A stretch of DNA of 64,000 bases from Nocardia sp. NBC_01730 (GCF_035920445.1 NZ_CP109162.1:8432001-8496000); one strand, 5' to 3'. Numbered from the stretch's first letter, positions 28,188-38,190 are shown. Program-made: numbers and translations. The notes: generated by a model from the sequence alone, not told the origin.

Positions 28188-29483
28188 ATGACCGCACAGC
28201 GACCGATTTCCCCCTTCGAGCTCAGCTTCTTCGGCTCTGACACCAAGCTCGGCAGTGTGCCGACCGGCGGGATGCCACTGTTCATCGGCTCTACCGTGCA
28301 CGGTTCACTCGACGTCGAGATCCTCCGCCGGGTGCTGGATGAACTGGCGGCGGAGCATCCGCTGCTGTCCAGTGAGCCGGTGACCGATCCCGATGGCACG
28401 ATGTGGTTTCACCGAGACGATGCATACCGCCCTCGGCTCGACATCGCTGACGGTGGCGAAGTCGAATACCTGAATCTGGTGAATGGGCCGAGGGATTGGC
28501 GGGACGGGCTGTTCCGCGCCCATCTGCTGCGTGACGGGGACCGCGATCGGCTCGTCCTGGTCATTCACCACGGGATCGCGGACGGCCGATCGGCTTTCGC
28601 GCTATTGGAGGAGATGTGGCGGCGCTACACCGCGCACGCGACGGGAACTGCGGTGCCGCAGTCGAATTCCGATCGAAAACTGCCGGAGGCCATCGACGAC
28701 CAGCTGGCAGCCGTCATCAGCGACGCGGAGGTCACCGAGTGGCTCGAGCAGGTACGGGCGGGCATCGCGCTGATGGGCCCGGAATCGGCGCCGCGTACCC
28801 TGCCGGACGACGGTATCGGCAACGATCCGCTCGGCCGCTTCGCCGTGCAGCGGATCGAGCTGGACGCCAAGGAAACCGGTGCCATCATCGATGCCGCTCG
28901 CGTACACGGTCTTTCGGTCAACAGCCTGCTCAGCGGCGCCGCTCTGGTCGCAGTCCGTTCGCAGCTCGAGCCTGCGACGGGCCCGCTGCCGATGATCTGT
29001 GGGCACGCGGTGGATGTGCGATCCGAGCTGGTTCCGCCGTTGCCCGCCCGTACGATCCTCAATTGTGCCTCGGGTGTCGGCACGCCCGCGATCGTTTCGC
29101 ACGACTCGAGCGCGGTCGAAGTCGGGCATCAGGTTTCGACAGGCATGCGGGCAACGCTCGAGCGGCGCGAAGCGGCGCGTTTCCCGCTCGTCGCGCGGCG
29201 CGTTCACGACGAGGTGACCGCGGCGATCCTGGCTGCCGCCCCCACTCTCGCGATCTCCAATATCGGTAGGCTGCCGGCGCATTCGGCACCCGAAGGCATT
29301 CGAATCATCCGTGACGACGTCTATGCGATGGGGCCGGGAATGCCACCGAAACTCACCGTTTTCACCGTCGGCGGACGACTCACCATTCAGGTGGAATACG
29401 ACACCGCCCTGCACAGTCGCGCGCAGATGGGCAAGATCGGCCTCGCCCTGTTCGCGGCACTGCAGGAGATCCCTGCCGAATAG
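28188..29483 (+). CDS. PapA-like condensation-domain acyltransferase
   Basis: The 431-residue protein has the condensation-domain active site HHGIADG (in VLVIHHGIADGRSAFALLEE, about residue 128), the HHxxxDG of PapA-type acyltransferases and nonribosomal condensation domains. PISPFELSFF, the N-terminal hairpin and a late GPGMPPKLTVFTVGGRLTIQ segment resemble PapA5-type enzymes that esterify lipids in mycolata. Donor and acceptor are unknown, and no polyketide synthase is nearby. The ATG at 28188 follows a GA-rich stretch. It is controlled by the TetR gene next door. The frame is open upstream through the operator, but that part is not coding. Confidence 0.8.
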   Translation: MTAQRPISPFELSFFGSDTKLGSVPTGGMPLFIGSTVHGSLDVEILRRVLDELAAEHPLLSSEPVTDPDGTMWFHRDDAYRPRLDIADGGEVEYLNLVNGPRDWRDGLFRAHLLRDGDRDRLVLVIHHGIADGRSAFALLEEMWRRYTAHATGTAVPQSNSDRKLPEAIDDQLAAVISDAEVTEWLEQVRAGIALMGPESAPRTLPDDGIGNDPLGRFAVQRIELDAKETGAIIDAARVHGLSVNSLLSGAALVAVRSQLEPATGPLPMICGHAVDVRSELVPPLPARTILNCASGVGTPAIVSHDSSAVEVGHQVSTGMRATLERREAARFPLVARRVHDEVTAAILAAAPTLAISNIGRLPAHSAPEGIRIIRDDVYAMGPGMPPKLTVFTVGGRLTIQVEYDTALHSRAQMGKIGLALFAALQEIPAE

Positions 29484-29523
29484 GTCCAAGGTGGAAGCGC
29501 TTTCGGCGGGATGCTGGTGGTTA

Positions 29524-30425
29524 CTAGCGGCCCGCATCGGCCGCCGTGAGGTCGGTCGCGGCGAACGGATCCTCGGCGGTCCGATTGCTTTGCAGGGCAT
29601 GGCTCCACGCGATGGTGCCGAGTGCGGCGACACCGAGAGCCGCGCCGATCCAGGCTACCGAGGCATAGCCCATGCCCGCCCCGATGGCGAGGCCACCGAG
29701 CCAGGGGCCCGCGGTGATGCCGACGTTGAACGACGAAATGTTGGTGGCGCCGGCCAGGGGCGGCGCGTCGCCCGCGAGGGTGAAGACTCGGCTGTTCAGG
29801 GTCGGGTTGATGCCGAGACCGAAAGCGCCCAACAGGAATGACAGCAACACGACGGGACCGCGTACTCGGCGGTCATGGCCAGCAGAGCTGAGGTGACGAC
29901 CACCCCGGTCATGCCGACGTACAGGCTGGTGAGTGGATGGGCGTCGGCGGTCCGGCCGCCCGCGACGATGCCGACGAATCCGCCGAGCCCGTAGATCGCC
30001 AGCACCACGGGAATCCAGTCGTCGGCCAGTCGCGTGGTGTCCGACAGCAATGCGCCGAGGTAGGCGAAGCTCACCAGCAGCGCACCGATGGCGAGTGCGG
30101 TGGTGCCATAGGACAGCCACAATTGCGGACGCACCATGGTGCGCAACTCTTTCCGGATCTGCGAATCTGCGGCCGGTCGCCCGCCGGGAATCTTCAGCAG
30201 TATGCCGAGCATGGCGGCCGCGGACAGCAGCGCGACCGACCAGCGCAGCGTCGCCACCGCGAGCACCGGTGCGCCGACCAGCATGCCGAGGGCGAACCCC
30301 GAGATGAGCAGGCCGGCCTGCGGCACGGAGACGCCCAGGTCGCCTGCCATCTCGGTGAGCAGGCCCGCGAGCATCAGCTCCGAGGTGCCCTGGGCGAAGA
30401 TCGAGAGACCCAGGACGTAGTGCAA
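29524..30425 (-). pseudogene. MFS exporter pseudogene (internal deletion plus frameshift)
   Basis: The minus strand carries a Cmx/AraJ-like major facilitator in pieces. The N-terminal part (YVLGLSIFAQGTSELMLAGL) runs into GAPVLAVATLRW and then directly into SVALLSAAAMLGILLKIPGG, which normally lies after helix 6. About 100 residues (helices 2-5) are missing at about 30239. A frameshift near 29855-29865 then separates AMTAEYA from the in-phase continuation RGPVVLLSFLLGAFGLGINP, which goes on to a normal end at 29524. There is no ATG at the 5' end, only a TTG without a ribosome site. All three defects point to a dead gene. Confidence 0.85.
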
Positions 30426-30474
30426 GGCGTGTGCTTGCGCTCCGGCAGGTAGGTCTGCACCCGGACTGTGAAGG

Positions 30475-31137
30475 TCAGGAGTTGCGCGGGGTTACCAGGC
30501 CGGATTCGTAAGCGAGAACTACGAGTTGGGCGCGGTCGCGGGCGTGTAGCTTGATCATGGCTCGGTTGATGTGGGTTTTCGCGGTCAGCGGGCTGATCAC
30601 CATGCGGTCGGCGATCTGGTCGTTGGACAGGCCATGCGCGACCAGGGCTACGGCCTCGCGTTCGCGGTTGGTCAGTTCTTTCAGCTCCGTGCCGGTGCCG
30701 GTGTTGAGCGTTTGGGTGACGTACCGGTTGATCAGCCGGCGGGTGATCGACGGTGCGAGCAGGGCGTCGCCGCGCGCGGCGACGCGGACGGAGTGGAGGA
30801 AGTCTTCCGGCTGGATGTCTTTGACGAGGAATCCGGCCGCGCCGGCGCGCAGCGCGTGGAACACGTATTCGTCCAAGCCGTAGTTGGTCAGGATGACGAC
30901 GTGCACCCCGGCCAGGGTTGGGTCCGCGGCGATGCGCCGGGTCGCCTCGATGCCGTCGATGACCGGCATCTGAATGTCGATGAGCGCGATGTCGGGCAGG
31001 TGTTCCCTGGCCAGCGCCAGGCCCTCGCTTCCGTTGGCGGCCTCGGCCACGACCTCGATGTCGTCCTCGATGTCGAGGAGCGCGCGGAATCCGCTGCGAA
31101 TGAGCGGCTGGTCGTCGACCAGCAGGACACGGATCAT
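30475..31137 (-). CDS. NarL/LuxR-type response regulator
   Basis: The 220-residue protein has a receiver domain (VLLVDDQPLIRSGFRALL, phospho-acceptor in IALIDIQMPVIDG, Lys in FLVKDI) and a LuxR helix-turn-helix (LTNREREAVALVAHGLSNDQ, then IADRMVISPLTAKTHINRAM). It forms a two-component pair with the kinase upstream, whose stop overlaps this start by 4 bases. The dead exporter gene follows after about 50 bases and may once have been its target, as such pairs often control adjacent transporters. Confidence 0.92.
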   Translation of the reverse strand: MIRVLLVDDQPLIRSGFRALLDIEDDIEVVAEAANGSEGLALAREHLPDIALIDIQMPVIDGIEATRRIAADPTLAGVHVVILTNYGLDEYVFHALRAGAAGFLVKDIQPEDFLHSVRVAARGDALLAPSITRRLINRYVTQTLNTGTGTELKELTNREREAVALVAHGLSNDQIADRMVISPLTAKTHINRAMIKLHARDRAQLVVLAYESGLVTPRNS

Positions 31138-32240
31138 GACGTTCGGTCCACGGGTAGTTCGGCTTGTACAGAGAAGCCGCCCTCACTGCGCGGTGCCGCC
31201 CGCAGGCGGCCGCCGAGGGCGGTGACTCGTTCGCGCATCCCGAGCAGCCCGACGCCCGCCACTGGGGCGGTGTCCTGGGTGGCCTTGCCGTCGTCGTCGA
31301 CCCGTATGACCAGGGCGTCGGGACGGTAGTGGATCCGGACCGACGCCGTAGCGGCGGTGGCGTGTCGGCCGATGTTGGTCAGCGACTCCTGAACGATTCG
31401 GTAGATGGTCCGGTCTACCGCGGCGGGCACGTCCTGGCATTGTCCTTCGATCGTCAGCGTCGCGTCCAGACCGGTTATCCGGGCCCGTTCCACCAGGTCC
31501 GGGACGTGGGCGAGCCCTTGCGGCGGGGTGCTGCCGTCGTCGCGCAGCGCCTCCAGGGTCGCGCGCAGTTCCCGGGCCGCCTCGCGACCGGCCTCCCGGA
31601 TCGCCAGCAGGGCCTCCGGCGCCTCTTCGCCCCGCTTGCGGGCCACGTGGACGGCAGCCTCGGACTGCACCTTGATGACCGAGATCTGGTGGGTGAGCGA
31701 ATCGTGCAGCTCCCGCGCGATGTGCAGCCGCTCTTCGTCGGCGCGGCGCCGCGCGGTCTCCTCCCGGGTGCGCTCGGCCTCGTCCGCTCGCCGCTCGGCC
31801 TGCCGCAGTGCTTCCCCCGCCGCACCGGCCGCGATCAACCAGGCCAGCTCGAGGGCGCTTCGGGCCTGCGCGAACGCCTCGCCCGTGTCGTGCAGGGAGG
31901 CCAAGGCCGCGACCGGGAGGGCGGCCAACATGGTCACCGACGCCGTCACCGTGATCACGCGGTGTCCCGCCCGCACGGCGGCGTACACCGCGAACAGGAA
32001 CGCGACGGCAGGCACGTCGAAACCGACGGCTTGGTAACCCAGCGCGCACAATCCGGTCACGGCCAGCGTGGTGACCGGAGCCCAGCGGCGCGCGGCCAGC
32101 GCCAGACCGCTGGTTATCGACAACGCGTAGCCCAGCGGGGCGAGATTCGTGGGGGAGTATTGCTTGGACAGTCCGGTGACCAGCAGAATCACCGCCACGC
32201 CGACGGCGATGGCCCAGTCTCCGATCCGCCCCCTGGTCAT
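31134..32240 (-). CDS. DesK/NarX-type sensor histidine kinase
   Basis: The 368-residue kinase has an N-terminal block of about five membrane helices (residues 10-145), a coiled linker rich in Arg and Glu, the HisKA_3 motif RLHIARELHDSLTHQISVIK (phosphorylated His in ELHDSL) and an HATPase region ending in GVGLLGMRERVTALGGRL. No extracellular domain is visible, so the signal is probably felt in the membrane. It overlaps the regulator gene by ATGA. The signal is unknown. Confidence 0.92.
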   Translation of the reverse strand: MTRGRIGDWAIAVGVAVILLVTGLSKQYSPTNLAPLGYALSITSGLALAARRWAPVTTLAVTGLCALGYQAVGFDVPAVAFLFAVYAAVRAGHRVITVTASVTMLAALPVAALASLHDTGEAFAQARSALELAWLIAAGAAGEALRQAERRADEAERTREETARRRADEERLHIARELHDSLTHQISVIKVQSEAAVHVARKRGEEAPEALLAIREAGREAARELRATLEALRDDGSTPPQGLAHVPDLVERARITGLDATLTIEGQCQDVPAAVDRTIYRIVQESLTNIGRHATAATASVRIHYRPDALVIRVDDDGKATQDTAPVAGVGLLGMRERVTALGGRLRAAPRSEGGFSVQAELPVDRTS

Positions 32241-32500
32241 GCCTGCATCTCGCTGATGCTCGGTTCCGGCATGCGCTCGGTCATGCCTGAACCCTAGCCG
32301 GATTTTCGCGCGAACAACTCCTGCGCACGGATGATCAGCCGCCTACCGCACACGCGGTACCTTCGCGATTCCGACGGTATCTGCGGTAGTTGGCTACAGC
32401 ATCGGCGGCAGCGCGAATTGTCTACGCCCGCAGGATGATCGGTGGCGGATCCAGCGGAGATGATGAAGCGACGTCCAGTCGTTCGACGAAGGAGCACCCC

Positions 32501-32929
32501 ATGTCCATCCGTCATCTGCCTGCCGCTGTAGCAGCCGCCATGCTCGCAGGTTTCGCACTTGCCGCACCGGCAGTCGCGCAGGTCTCGGTCCAGCCCGCCG
32601 CCGCTGTCACCGGCATGACCTCCGGGCGAATCGGGCCCTCCCTGACCGCGCTGGTGGCGCTGGCCGGCGTGGTCATCGGCAGGCTGGCGCTGGCCCGCTC
32701 CACCGGTCGTATCGGCACCGGCAACAGGGGAAGAATGGCCATTGTGGCCATGGTGTCGGGGCTGATCGGCGTGGTCGTAGGGGGGGTCTTAGCGGCCACC
32801 GCCGACGGTGGTCCCGGCACCGGCAACGGGATAGTCGCGTCCTGGGCGGCCATGGTGTTGGGGCTGATCGGCATGGTTCTCGGCGGACTGGCTCTGGCCC
32901 GCTCCCGCCGCACTCAGCCGACCGGCTGA
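32501..32929 (+). CDS. DUF6223-like small membrane protein
   Basis: The 142-residue protein has a signal-like first segment (HLPAAVAAAMLAGFALAAPA) and three further helices. Two of them are internally repeated: a VVIGRLALARSTGRIGTGN unit recurs later as MVLGGLALARSRR, and GxGTGNG appears twice. This repeat pattern matches DUF6223 proteins of actinobacteria, which have no known function. The ATG follows AAGGAG by 6 bases. It is divergent from the two-component operon, across 260 bases with no other gene. Confidence 0.7.
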   Translation: MSIRHLPAAVAAAMLAGFALAAPAVAQVSVQPAAAVTGMTSGRIGPSLTALVALAGVVIGRLALARSTGRIGTGNRGRMAIVAMVSGLIGVVVGGVLAATADGGPGTGNGIVASWAAMVLGLIGMVLGGLALARSRRTQPTG

Positions 32930-33047
32930 CCGCAGCCACGTCGCGCGAGCCCATGCTCGACGAAGTGCAGGGTCCCTCCGTGAACGAGCACCAGGCGCAC
33001 CTCGGCCAAAGCCGTCGCGATATCGGCGTGCATGGGATGCTGGCGCG

Positions 33048-34787
33048 GTGACTGTGTTCGAGGTGTGGGCGCCAGGGCCGGAGCTGGTGCGGTTGGACCT
33101 GGACGGAGTCGTCCACTCGATGACGCGGTCGCCGGACGGGTGGTGGCGCGCCGACCTACCCGCCGCGGCCGGAGCCCGGTACGGGTTTCTGCTCGATGAC
33201 GATCCCACCGTGCTACCCGATCCGCGCTCGCCGCGCCAGCCCGACGGGGTGCATGCCCGTTCGGCGCTGCACGCCCTCGACCCGGCCGGATGGACCGACG
33301 CGGAGTGGACCGGGCGGCCACTGGCCGGTGCGATCTACTACGAGCTGCACATCGGTGCGTTCACGGCGGAAGGCACGTTCGACGCCGCGATCGAGCGGCT
33401 CGACCATCTGGTCCGGCTCGGCGTCACGGTGGTCGAGGTGATGCCGGTGAACGCCTTCGACGGCACACACAACTGGGGTTACGACGGCGTGCTCTGGTAC
33501 GCGGTGCAGGAAAGCTACGGCGGGCCCGACGGGCTGCAGCGGTTCGTGAACGCCTGCCATGCCCGCGGACTGGCTGTCTGCCTCGACGTCGTCTACAACC
33601 ATCTCGGTCCGTCGGGCAACTACCTGCTGCGTTTCGCGCCCTACCTCACAGACGGTCGCAACACCTGGGGCCAGAGCGTCAACCTGGACGGACCCCAGTC
33701 CGACGAAGTGCGCAGGCACATCATCGACAACGCGCTGCGCTGGCTGCGCGAGTTCCATATCGACGCGCTGCGTCTGGACGCCGTGCACGCCCTGGTCGAC
33801 CACACCGCCACCCACCTGCTCGCCGAGCTCGCCGTCGAAACCGAACGTCTCGCCGCCCACGTGCGCAGGCCGCTGACGCTGATCGCGGAGAGCGACCTCA
33901 ACGATCCGAAACTGATCACCCCGCGGGCCGCGGGCGGCTTCGGGCTGACCGGGCAGTGGAACGACGACCTGCACCACGCCGTGCACACCGTTGTCTCCGG
34001 CGAACGCCAGGGCTACTACGCCGATTTCGGCTCGCTGCGCTGTCTGGCCCAGACGCTCACTCACGGCTTCTTCCATGCCGGAACATTTTCCAGCTTCCGC
34101 GGGCGCACACACGGCCGTCCGGTCGACCAACGCCTGATCCCGGGCAGCGCGTTGCTGGCCTACACCTGCGACCACGACCAAATCGGCAACCGCGCGATCG
34201 GCGACCGGCCGAGCACCTACCTGACCGAGGGCCAGCTCGCGATCAAGGCCGCGCTGGTGCTGTGCGCGCCATTCACGCCGATGCTGTTCATGGGGGAGGA
34301 GTGGGGCGCACACACACCGTTCCTGTTCTTCACCTCGCACACCGATCCGGTGGTCGCCGCGGCCACCGCCACCGGGCGCAAAGAGGAGTTCGCCGCACAC
34401 GGCTGGGACACCGACGAGGTCCCCGACCCCCAGGACCCGCGGACTTTCCTGCGCTCCAAGCTGGACTGGGACGAGCCCGACGAACCTCGTCACGCGCGGT
34501 TACTGTCCTGCTACCGCGCATTGCTGACGCTGCGCCGGGAGCGGGCGGAGTTGAGCGACCCGTGGCTGACGCACATCTCGGTCGACTACGACGAGGCGGC
34601 GCGCTGGATCGTCGTGCACCGCGGCACTCTGGCCCTGCTGTGCAACCTCGCCGAGGACCACATCGCCGTGCCCATCGCGGGCATACCGGTGCTGTCCTGG
34701 GAGCCTCCGACGGTAGGTCCTTCCACGACAACCGTTCCCGGCCACTCGTTCGCACTGTTGGAGACGGCGCTGCCCGGGTCGCGGTGA
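33048..34787 (+). CDS. treZ: Malto-oligosyltrehalose trehalohydrolase
   Basis: The 579-residue GH13 enzyme releases trehalose from the end of maltooligosyl-trehalose. It has an N-terminal beta domain (FEVWAPGPELVRLDLDG), the start of the barrel at AIYYELHIGAFTAEGTFDAA, LDVVYNHLGPSGNYL, the nucleophile in IDALRLDAVHAL, the acid/base in LIAESDLND and CDHDQIGNR. The GTG start is chosen because VFEVWAPG begins the family. Its partner treY and the debranching enzyme gene lie on the opposite strand 5 kb away, instead of in one operon. Confidence 0.93.
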   Translation: MTVFEVWAPGPELVRLDLDGVVHSMTRSPDGWWRADLPAAAGARYGFLLDDDPTVLPDPRSPRQPDGVHARSALHALDPAGWTDAEWTGRPLAGAIYYELHIGAFTAEGTFDAAIERLDHLVRLGVTVVEVMPVNAFDGTHNWGYDGVLWYAVQESYGGPDGLQRFVNACHARGLAVCLDVVYNHLGPSGNYLLRFAPYLTDGRNTWGQSVNLDGPQSDEVRRHIIDNALRWLREFHIDALRLDAVHALVDHTATHLLAELAVETERLAAHVRRPLTLIAESDLNDPKLITPRAAGGFGLTGQWNDDLHHAVHTVVSGERQGYYADFGSLRCLAQTLTHGFFHAGTFSSFRGRTHGRPVDQRLIPGSALLAYTCDHDQIGNRAIGDRPSTYLTEGQLAIKAALVLCAPFTPMLFMGEEWGAHTPFLFFTSHTDPVVAAATATGRKEEFAAHGWDTDEVPDPQDPRTFLRSKLDWDEPDEPRHARLLSCYRALLTLRRERAELSDPWLTHISVDYDEAARWIVVHRGTLALLCNLAEDHIAVPIAGIPVLSWEPPTVGPSTTTVPGHSFALLETALPGSR

Positions 34788-34865
34788 GCTCGGTGGAAGG
34801 CGAAGATGCGGCGTGGTTTCGGCGCCCGTCCGAGAACGCGCCCGCAGCTGTCCGAGACAGAATTA

Positions 34866-34894
34866 TTGCCGTGTGTAATGCACGCCATTACCGT
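34866..34894 (+). promoter_or_regulatory. Promoter of the serine hydrolase gene, leaderless type
   Basis: TTGCCG (34866-34871), a 17-base spacer and TACCGT (34889-34894) end 6 bases before the ATG at 34901. There is no ribosome site between, so transcription should start at or next to the ATG. Confidence 0.55.
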
Positions 34895-34900
34895 GGATAG

Positions 34901-36145
34901 ATGAGCAACGAGGCTTCCGGGGACCTGGCGGTTCTGCCCCCGGGGATGGGTGGCAGCGCGGCCGCCGAATTCGCACCATTTGTTCGAGCTTTCGCGCGGG
35001 CATTCGGTAACCGCAAGGGGGCGGGCGCTGCCGTCGCGGTGCACCTGCAAGGGGAGCCGCTGGTGGACATCTGGATCGGCTCCCGGGGCGACGCCCCGTG
35101 GACCGAGGACACCGGCACGATCATCTTCTCCGCCACCAAGGGCATCTCCGCCACGGTCATACACCGCCTCGCCGATCGCGGGCTGCTCGACTACTCGGCC
35201 CCGGTCGCCGAGTACTGGCCGGAGTTCGGCGCCAACGGCAAGGACGCGATCACCGTCCGCCAGCTGATGACGCACCGGGCGGGACTGTCCGCGCTGGCCC
35301 CGATCGCGACCTGCCTGGCCGACGTGCTCGACCACCAGCTCATGGAGGAGCGACTGGCCGCCGCGAAACCCGACCGCCTGCTCGGTGTTCCCGCCTACCA
35401 CGCGCTCACCTTCGGCTGGCTGATGGCCGGGCTGGCCCGCGCGATCACCGGAATGAGCATGGCGGACCTGTTCCGCACCGAGGTCGCCGAGCCGCTCGGT
35501 ATCGATGGCATTCATCTCGGCAGGCCACCGGCGGACGCGTCGATCAGCTACGCGCCGCTGGCGGGCTCTCAGCTGAGCATGCTCGGAAAGCCGCTCGGCG
35601 CAGCGGTTCTGGGTCGCAGTCATCGGATCCCGGGTGCGCTGGGGGCCGCGACCCGCTGTCTGTTCCTGCCCGGTCTGGAAGCCATTCTGGAGGGCACAGA
35701 TCCGCCGATTCTGCACACCGAACTCGGCGCGGGCAACGGCGTGTGCACCGCGCCCGCGCTGGCCACGATGTACGGCGCGCTCGCCAACGGCGGTCTCGTG
35801 GCCGAGCGCAGGTACCTCGGTGGCCACACGGTCAAGGCGCTGCGCCGTATCGAGAGCTACCAGCTCGACCGTGCGCTGTTGTACGTGCCGATGCTGTGGC
35901 GCCTCGGCTACCACTCGATGCCGATGCCGGGTGCCAGAGCCGGTTTCGGGCACATCGGCCTCGGGGGCTCGTTCGGCTGGGCCGAACCGCGCCTGGGTCT
36001 GTCGGTCGGCTTCGTGCACAACCGGCTTTCGGCAAGCCAGCTGAGCTACGACCAGTCCGCGGCCTTCTGGCTGCTGCCGCTCATGCTGAACTGCCTGCGT
36101 GCGACCCGCCGCGTGGCGGTGCAGGAGATGCCGAAGGCGGCGTGA
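34901..36145 (+). CDS. Beta-lactamase-fold serine hydrolase (esterase)
   Basis: The 414-residue protein belongs to the class C beta-lactamase/esterase family. SATKG supplies the SxxK nucleophile (about residue 78), followed by RLADRGLLDYSAPVAEYWPE, QLMTHRAGL, YHALTFGWLMAGL (Tyr of the YxN-like motif) and a late GHIGLGGSFGWAEP in place of KTG. No signal peptide is seen, so it is probably cytoplasmic. Relatives include mycobacterial LipE/LipL-type enzymes that cleave short esters. The reading frame begins directly after a leaderless-type promoter. Confidence 0.85.
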   Translation: MSNEASGDLAVLPPGMGGSAAAEFAPFVRAFARAFGNRKGAGAAVAVHLQGEPLVDIWIGSRGDAPWTEDTGTIIFSATKGISATVIHRLADRGLLDYSAPVAEYWPEFGANGKDAITVRQLMTHRAGLSALAPIATCLADVLDHQLMEERLAAAKPDRLLGVPAYHALTFGWLMAGLARAITGMSMADLFRTEVAEPLGIDGIHLGRPPADASISYAPLAGSQLSMLGKPLGAAVLGRSHRIPGALGAATRCLFLPGLEAILEGTDPPILHTELGAGNGVCTAPALATMYGALANGGLVAERRYLGGHTVKALRRIESYQLDRALLYVPMLWRLGYHSMPMPGARAGFGHIGLGGSFGWAEPRLGLSVGFVHNRLSASQLSYDQSAAFWLLPLMLNCLRATRRVAVQEMPKAA

Positions 36146-36252
36146 ACGAGCAAACCATGGGCACAGCGGTCAGCGGGTGAACGAGGGCACAGTGCGCAGT
36201 CGCGGCTCGGCTACTGCTCGCGCGGATCGTCGGTGCGGTCGTCGCGGTTGGC

Positions 36253-37608
36253 TCAGGTCAGATAGCGGTAGACGGGCGATCCGGGGTCCAGCCGCTCGCA
36301 TTGGATCGGCGCCTCCCGCATCCGTTCCAGCAGTGGCCCGAGCCCTTCCGGCGCGCCGAGCTCGATGCCGACCAGCGCCGCGCCCGTCTCCCGGTTGTTG
36401 CGCTTGACATACTCGAACAGCGTGATGTCGTCGTCGGGGCCGAGCACCTCGTCGAGGAAGCGGCGCAGCGCGCCCGGCTCCTGCGGGAAGTCGACCAGGA
36501 AGTAGTGCTTGAGGCCGCGGTGCACCAGCGAGCGCTCGATGATCTCGCCGTAGCGGGAGACGTCGTTGTTGCCGCCGGACACCAGGCACACCACCGTCGA
36601 GCCCGGCTCCACCGGGATCTCGGCGAGTGCCGTCACCGCGAGCGCGCCCGCCGGTTCGGCGATGATGCCCTCGTTCTGGTACAGATCAAGCATGGTCGTG
36701 CAGATCGCGCCCTCGTTGACCTGCATCATCCCGAAAGAACCTGCGCCACTGGAAGATTCGGTGGTGGTCAGTAAAGGCAGCGAGGCGTGCGAGACCACCT
36801 GCCCGCCGAAGCCCGACACCGCGGCGAATGGCACAGCGCCGATCCGGCGCACCGCCGCGCCATCCACGAACGGGTCGATCTCCGGCAGTGTCACCGGGCC
36901 GCCCGCCACCAGCGCGGCGGTCATCGAGGCCGCGCCCGCGGGCTCCACGCCGAGGATGGCCGTGCGCGGGGATCGCTCGCGCAGGTAGGTGCCGACACCG
37001 GCCAGGCAGCCGCCGCCGCCCACGGGGATGATCACCAGGTCGGGGGAGGTGCCGAGCTGCTCCAGGATCTCCGGGGCGATGGTGCCCTGGCCGGCCGCGG
37101 TGCGCGTGTCGTCGAACGGGGCCACCATGGTCGCGCCGGTGCGGACTACGTCGTCGGCGGCTGCCGCCGCGGCGGCGTCGTAGGTATCGCCGACAGCGAT
37201 CAGCTCCACGAACTCGCCGCCGTGCACCCGGATGCGGTCGCGCTTCTGCTTCGGTGTCGTGGCAGGCACATAGATGCGGCCCGCGATCCCCATCGCCTGG
37301 CACGCGAACGCCACGCCCTGCGCGTGGTTGCCCGCACTGGCCGCGACCACGCCCGCCGCGCGCTCGTCCTCGGACAGCTGCATCACCAGGTTGTAGGCGC
37401 CGCGCAGCTTGTAGGAGCGGACCGCGGTCAGGTCCTCACGCTTGAGGTAGACCTTCGCCCCGGTCAGCGTGGACAGCCGTTCGCTGTGCTGCAGCGGGGT
37501 CGGGTCGATGATGTCGGCAATTCGCTTGGCGGCAGCATCGATCTCGTCCGCGCTGAGTGCGGGACGAGAACCGGACAGTGCGTCGAGGACATCAAGCGGA
37601 TTGGACAC
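36253..37608 (-). CDS. ilvA: Threonine ammonia-lyase (threonine dehydratase)
   Basis: The 451-residue PLP enzyme makes 2-oxobutanoate from threonine, the first step to isoleucine. KREDLTAVRSYKLRGAYN contains the PLP lysine, SAGNHAQGVAFAC the phosphate-side loop and PVGGGGCLAGVG the glycine loop. A single C-terminal regulatory ACT-like domain (HYFLVDFPQEPGALRRFLDE to the end) suggests feedback control by isoleucine. The GTG start is at 37608. It stands alone, separated from the preceding gene by a terminator. Confidence 0.93.
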   Translation of the reverse strand: MSNPLDVLDALSGSRPALSADEIDAAAKRIADIIDPTPLQHSERLSTLTGAKVYLKREDLTAVRSYKLRGAYNLVMQLSEDERAAGVVAASAGNHAQGVAFACQAMGIAGRIYVPATTPKQKRDRIRVHGGEFVELIAVGDTYDAAAAAAADDVVRTGATMVAPFDDTRTAAGQGTIAPEILEQLGTSPDLVIIPVGGGGCLAGVGTYLRERSPRTAILGVEPAGAASMTAALVAGGPVTLPEIDPFVDGAAVRRIGAVPFAAVSGFGGQVVSHASLPLLTTTESSSGAGSFGMMQVNEGAICTTMLDLYQNEGIIAEPAGALAVTALAEIPVEPGSTVVCLVSGGNNDVSRYGEIIERSLVHRGLKHYFLVDFPQEPGALRRFLDEVLGPDDDITLFEYVKRNNRETGAALVGIELGAPEGLGPLLERMREAPIQCERLDPGSPVYRYLT

Positions 37609-37620
37609 CCGAAATATGCT

Positions 37621-37655
37621 GCCACCCGCCGCGTCGGCGTGCTGCGGCGGGTGGC
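37621..37655 (-). terminator. Terminator hairpin after the Ddn-like gene
   Basis: GCCACCCGCCGC (37621-37632) and GCGGCGGGTGGC (37644-37655) form a perfect 12-bp stem with an 11-base loop, 13 bases after the stop of the nitroreductase-like gene and 12 bases before the ilvA start. Confidence 0.75.
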
Positions 37656-37668
37656 ATAGAAACCCTGG

Positions 37669-38103
37669 TTACCTGGGTGTCAGGACGAAAACCGGGATCT
37701 GCCGGTCGGTCTTGGTCTGATAGTTCGCGTAATCCGGCCACACCTCGACCGCTCGCTGCCACCACTGCGCCTTCTCGTCGCCGAAGACCTCGCGCGCGGT
37801 GTAGTCCTTGTGCAGGGTGCCGTCGCGCAGTTCGACGTGCGGTTCGGCCTTGATGTTGTGGTACCAGACGGGGTGCTTCGGCGCGCCGCCCAGCGAGGCG
37901 ACCACGGCGTACTCCCCGTCGTGCTCCACCCGCATCAGCGGGGTCTTGCGGAGTTTGCCGGTCTTCGCGCCCTTGGTGGTCAGCAGGATGATGGGTTTGC
38001 CCTGCAGTGTCGCGCCCTCGGTGCCGCCGGAATTCTCGTACTTCTCGGCTTGCTCGCGGGCCCAGTCGGATGTACTCGGTTCGTATTCACCTGTGAGTGG
38101 CAT
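37669..38103 (-). CDS. Ddn-family F420-dependent nitroreductase-like protein
   Basis: The 144-residue protein has the Ddn-family blocks [40 protein letters not shown] and [19 protein letters not shown]. These bind the deazaflavin F420; Mycobacterium tuberculosis Ddn activates nitroimidazole prodrugs and is thought to act on quinones. The ATG at 38103 ([10 protein letters not shown]) opens the conserved region, and the long frame upstream is a shadow. The divergent membrane protein gene starts 88 bases away. Confidence 0.88.
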   Translation of the reverse strand: MPLTGEYEPSTSDWAREQAEKYENSGGTEGATLQGKPIILLTTKGAKTGKLRKTPLMRVEHDGEYAVVASLGGAPKHPVWYHNIKAEPHVELRDGTLHKDYTAREVFGDEKAQWWQRAVEVWPDYANYQTKTDRQIPVFVLTPR

Positions 38104-38190
38104 GTCTGCGGCAACGCAGGAATGAACGGCTGTGTTCCCGGCGATAAAAGTTCGCTGGCCCGAACTTCCGATTCCGACTACCCTGAGTAT

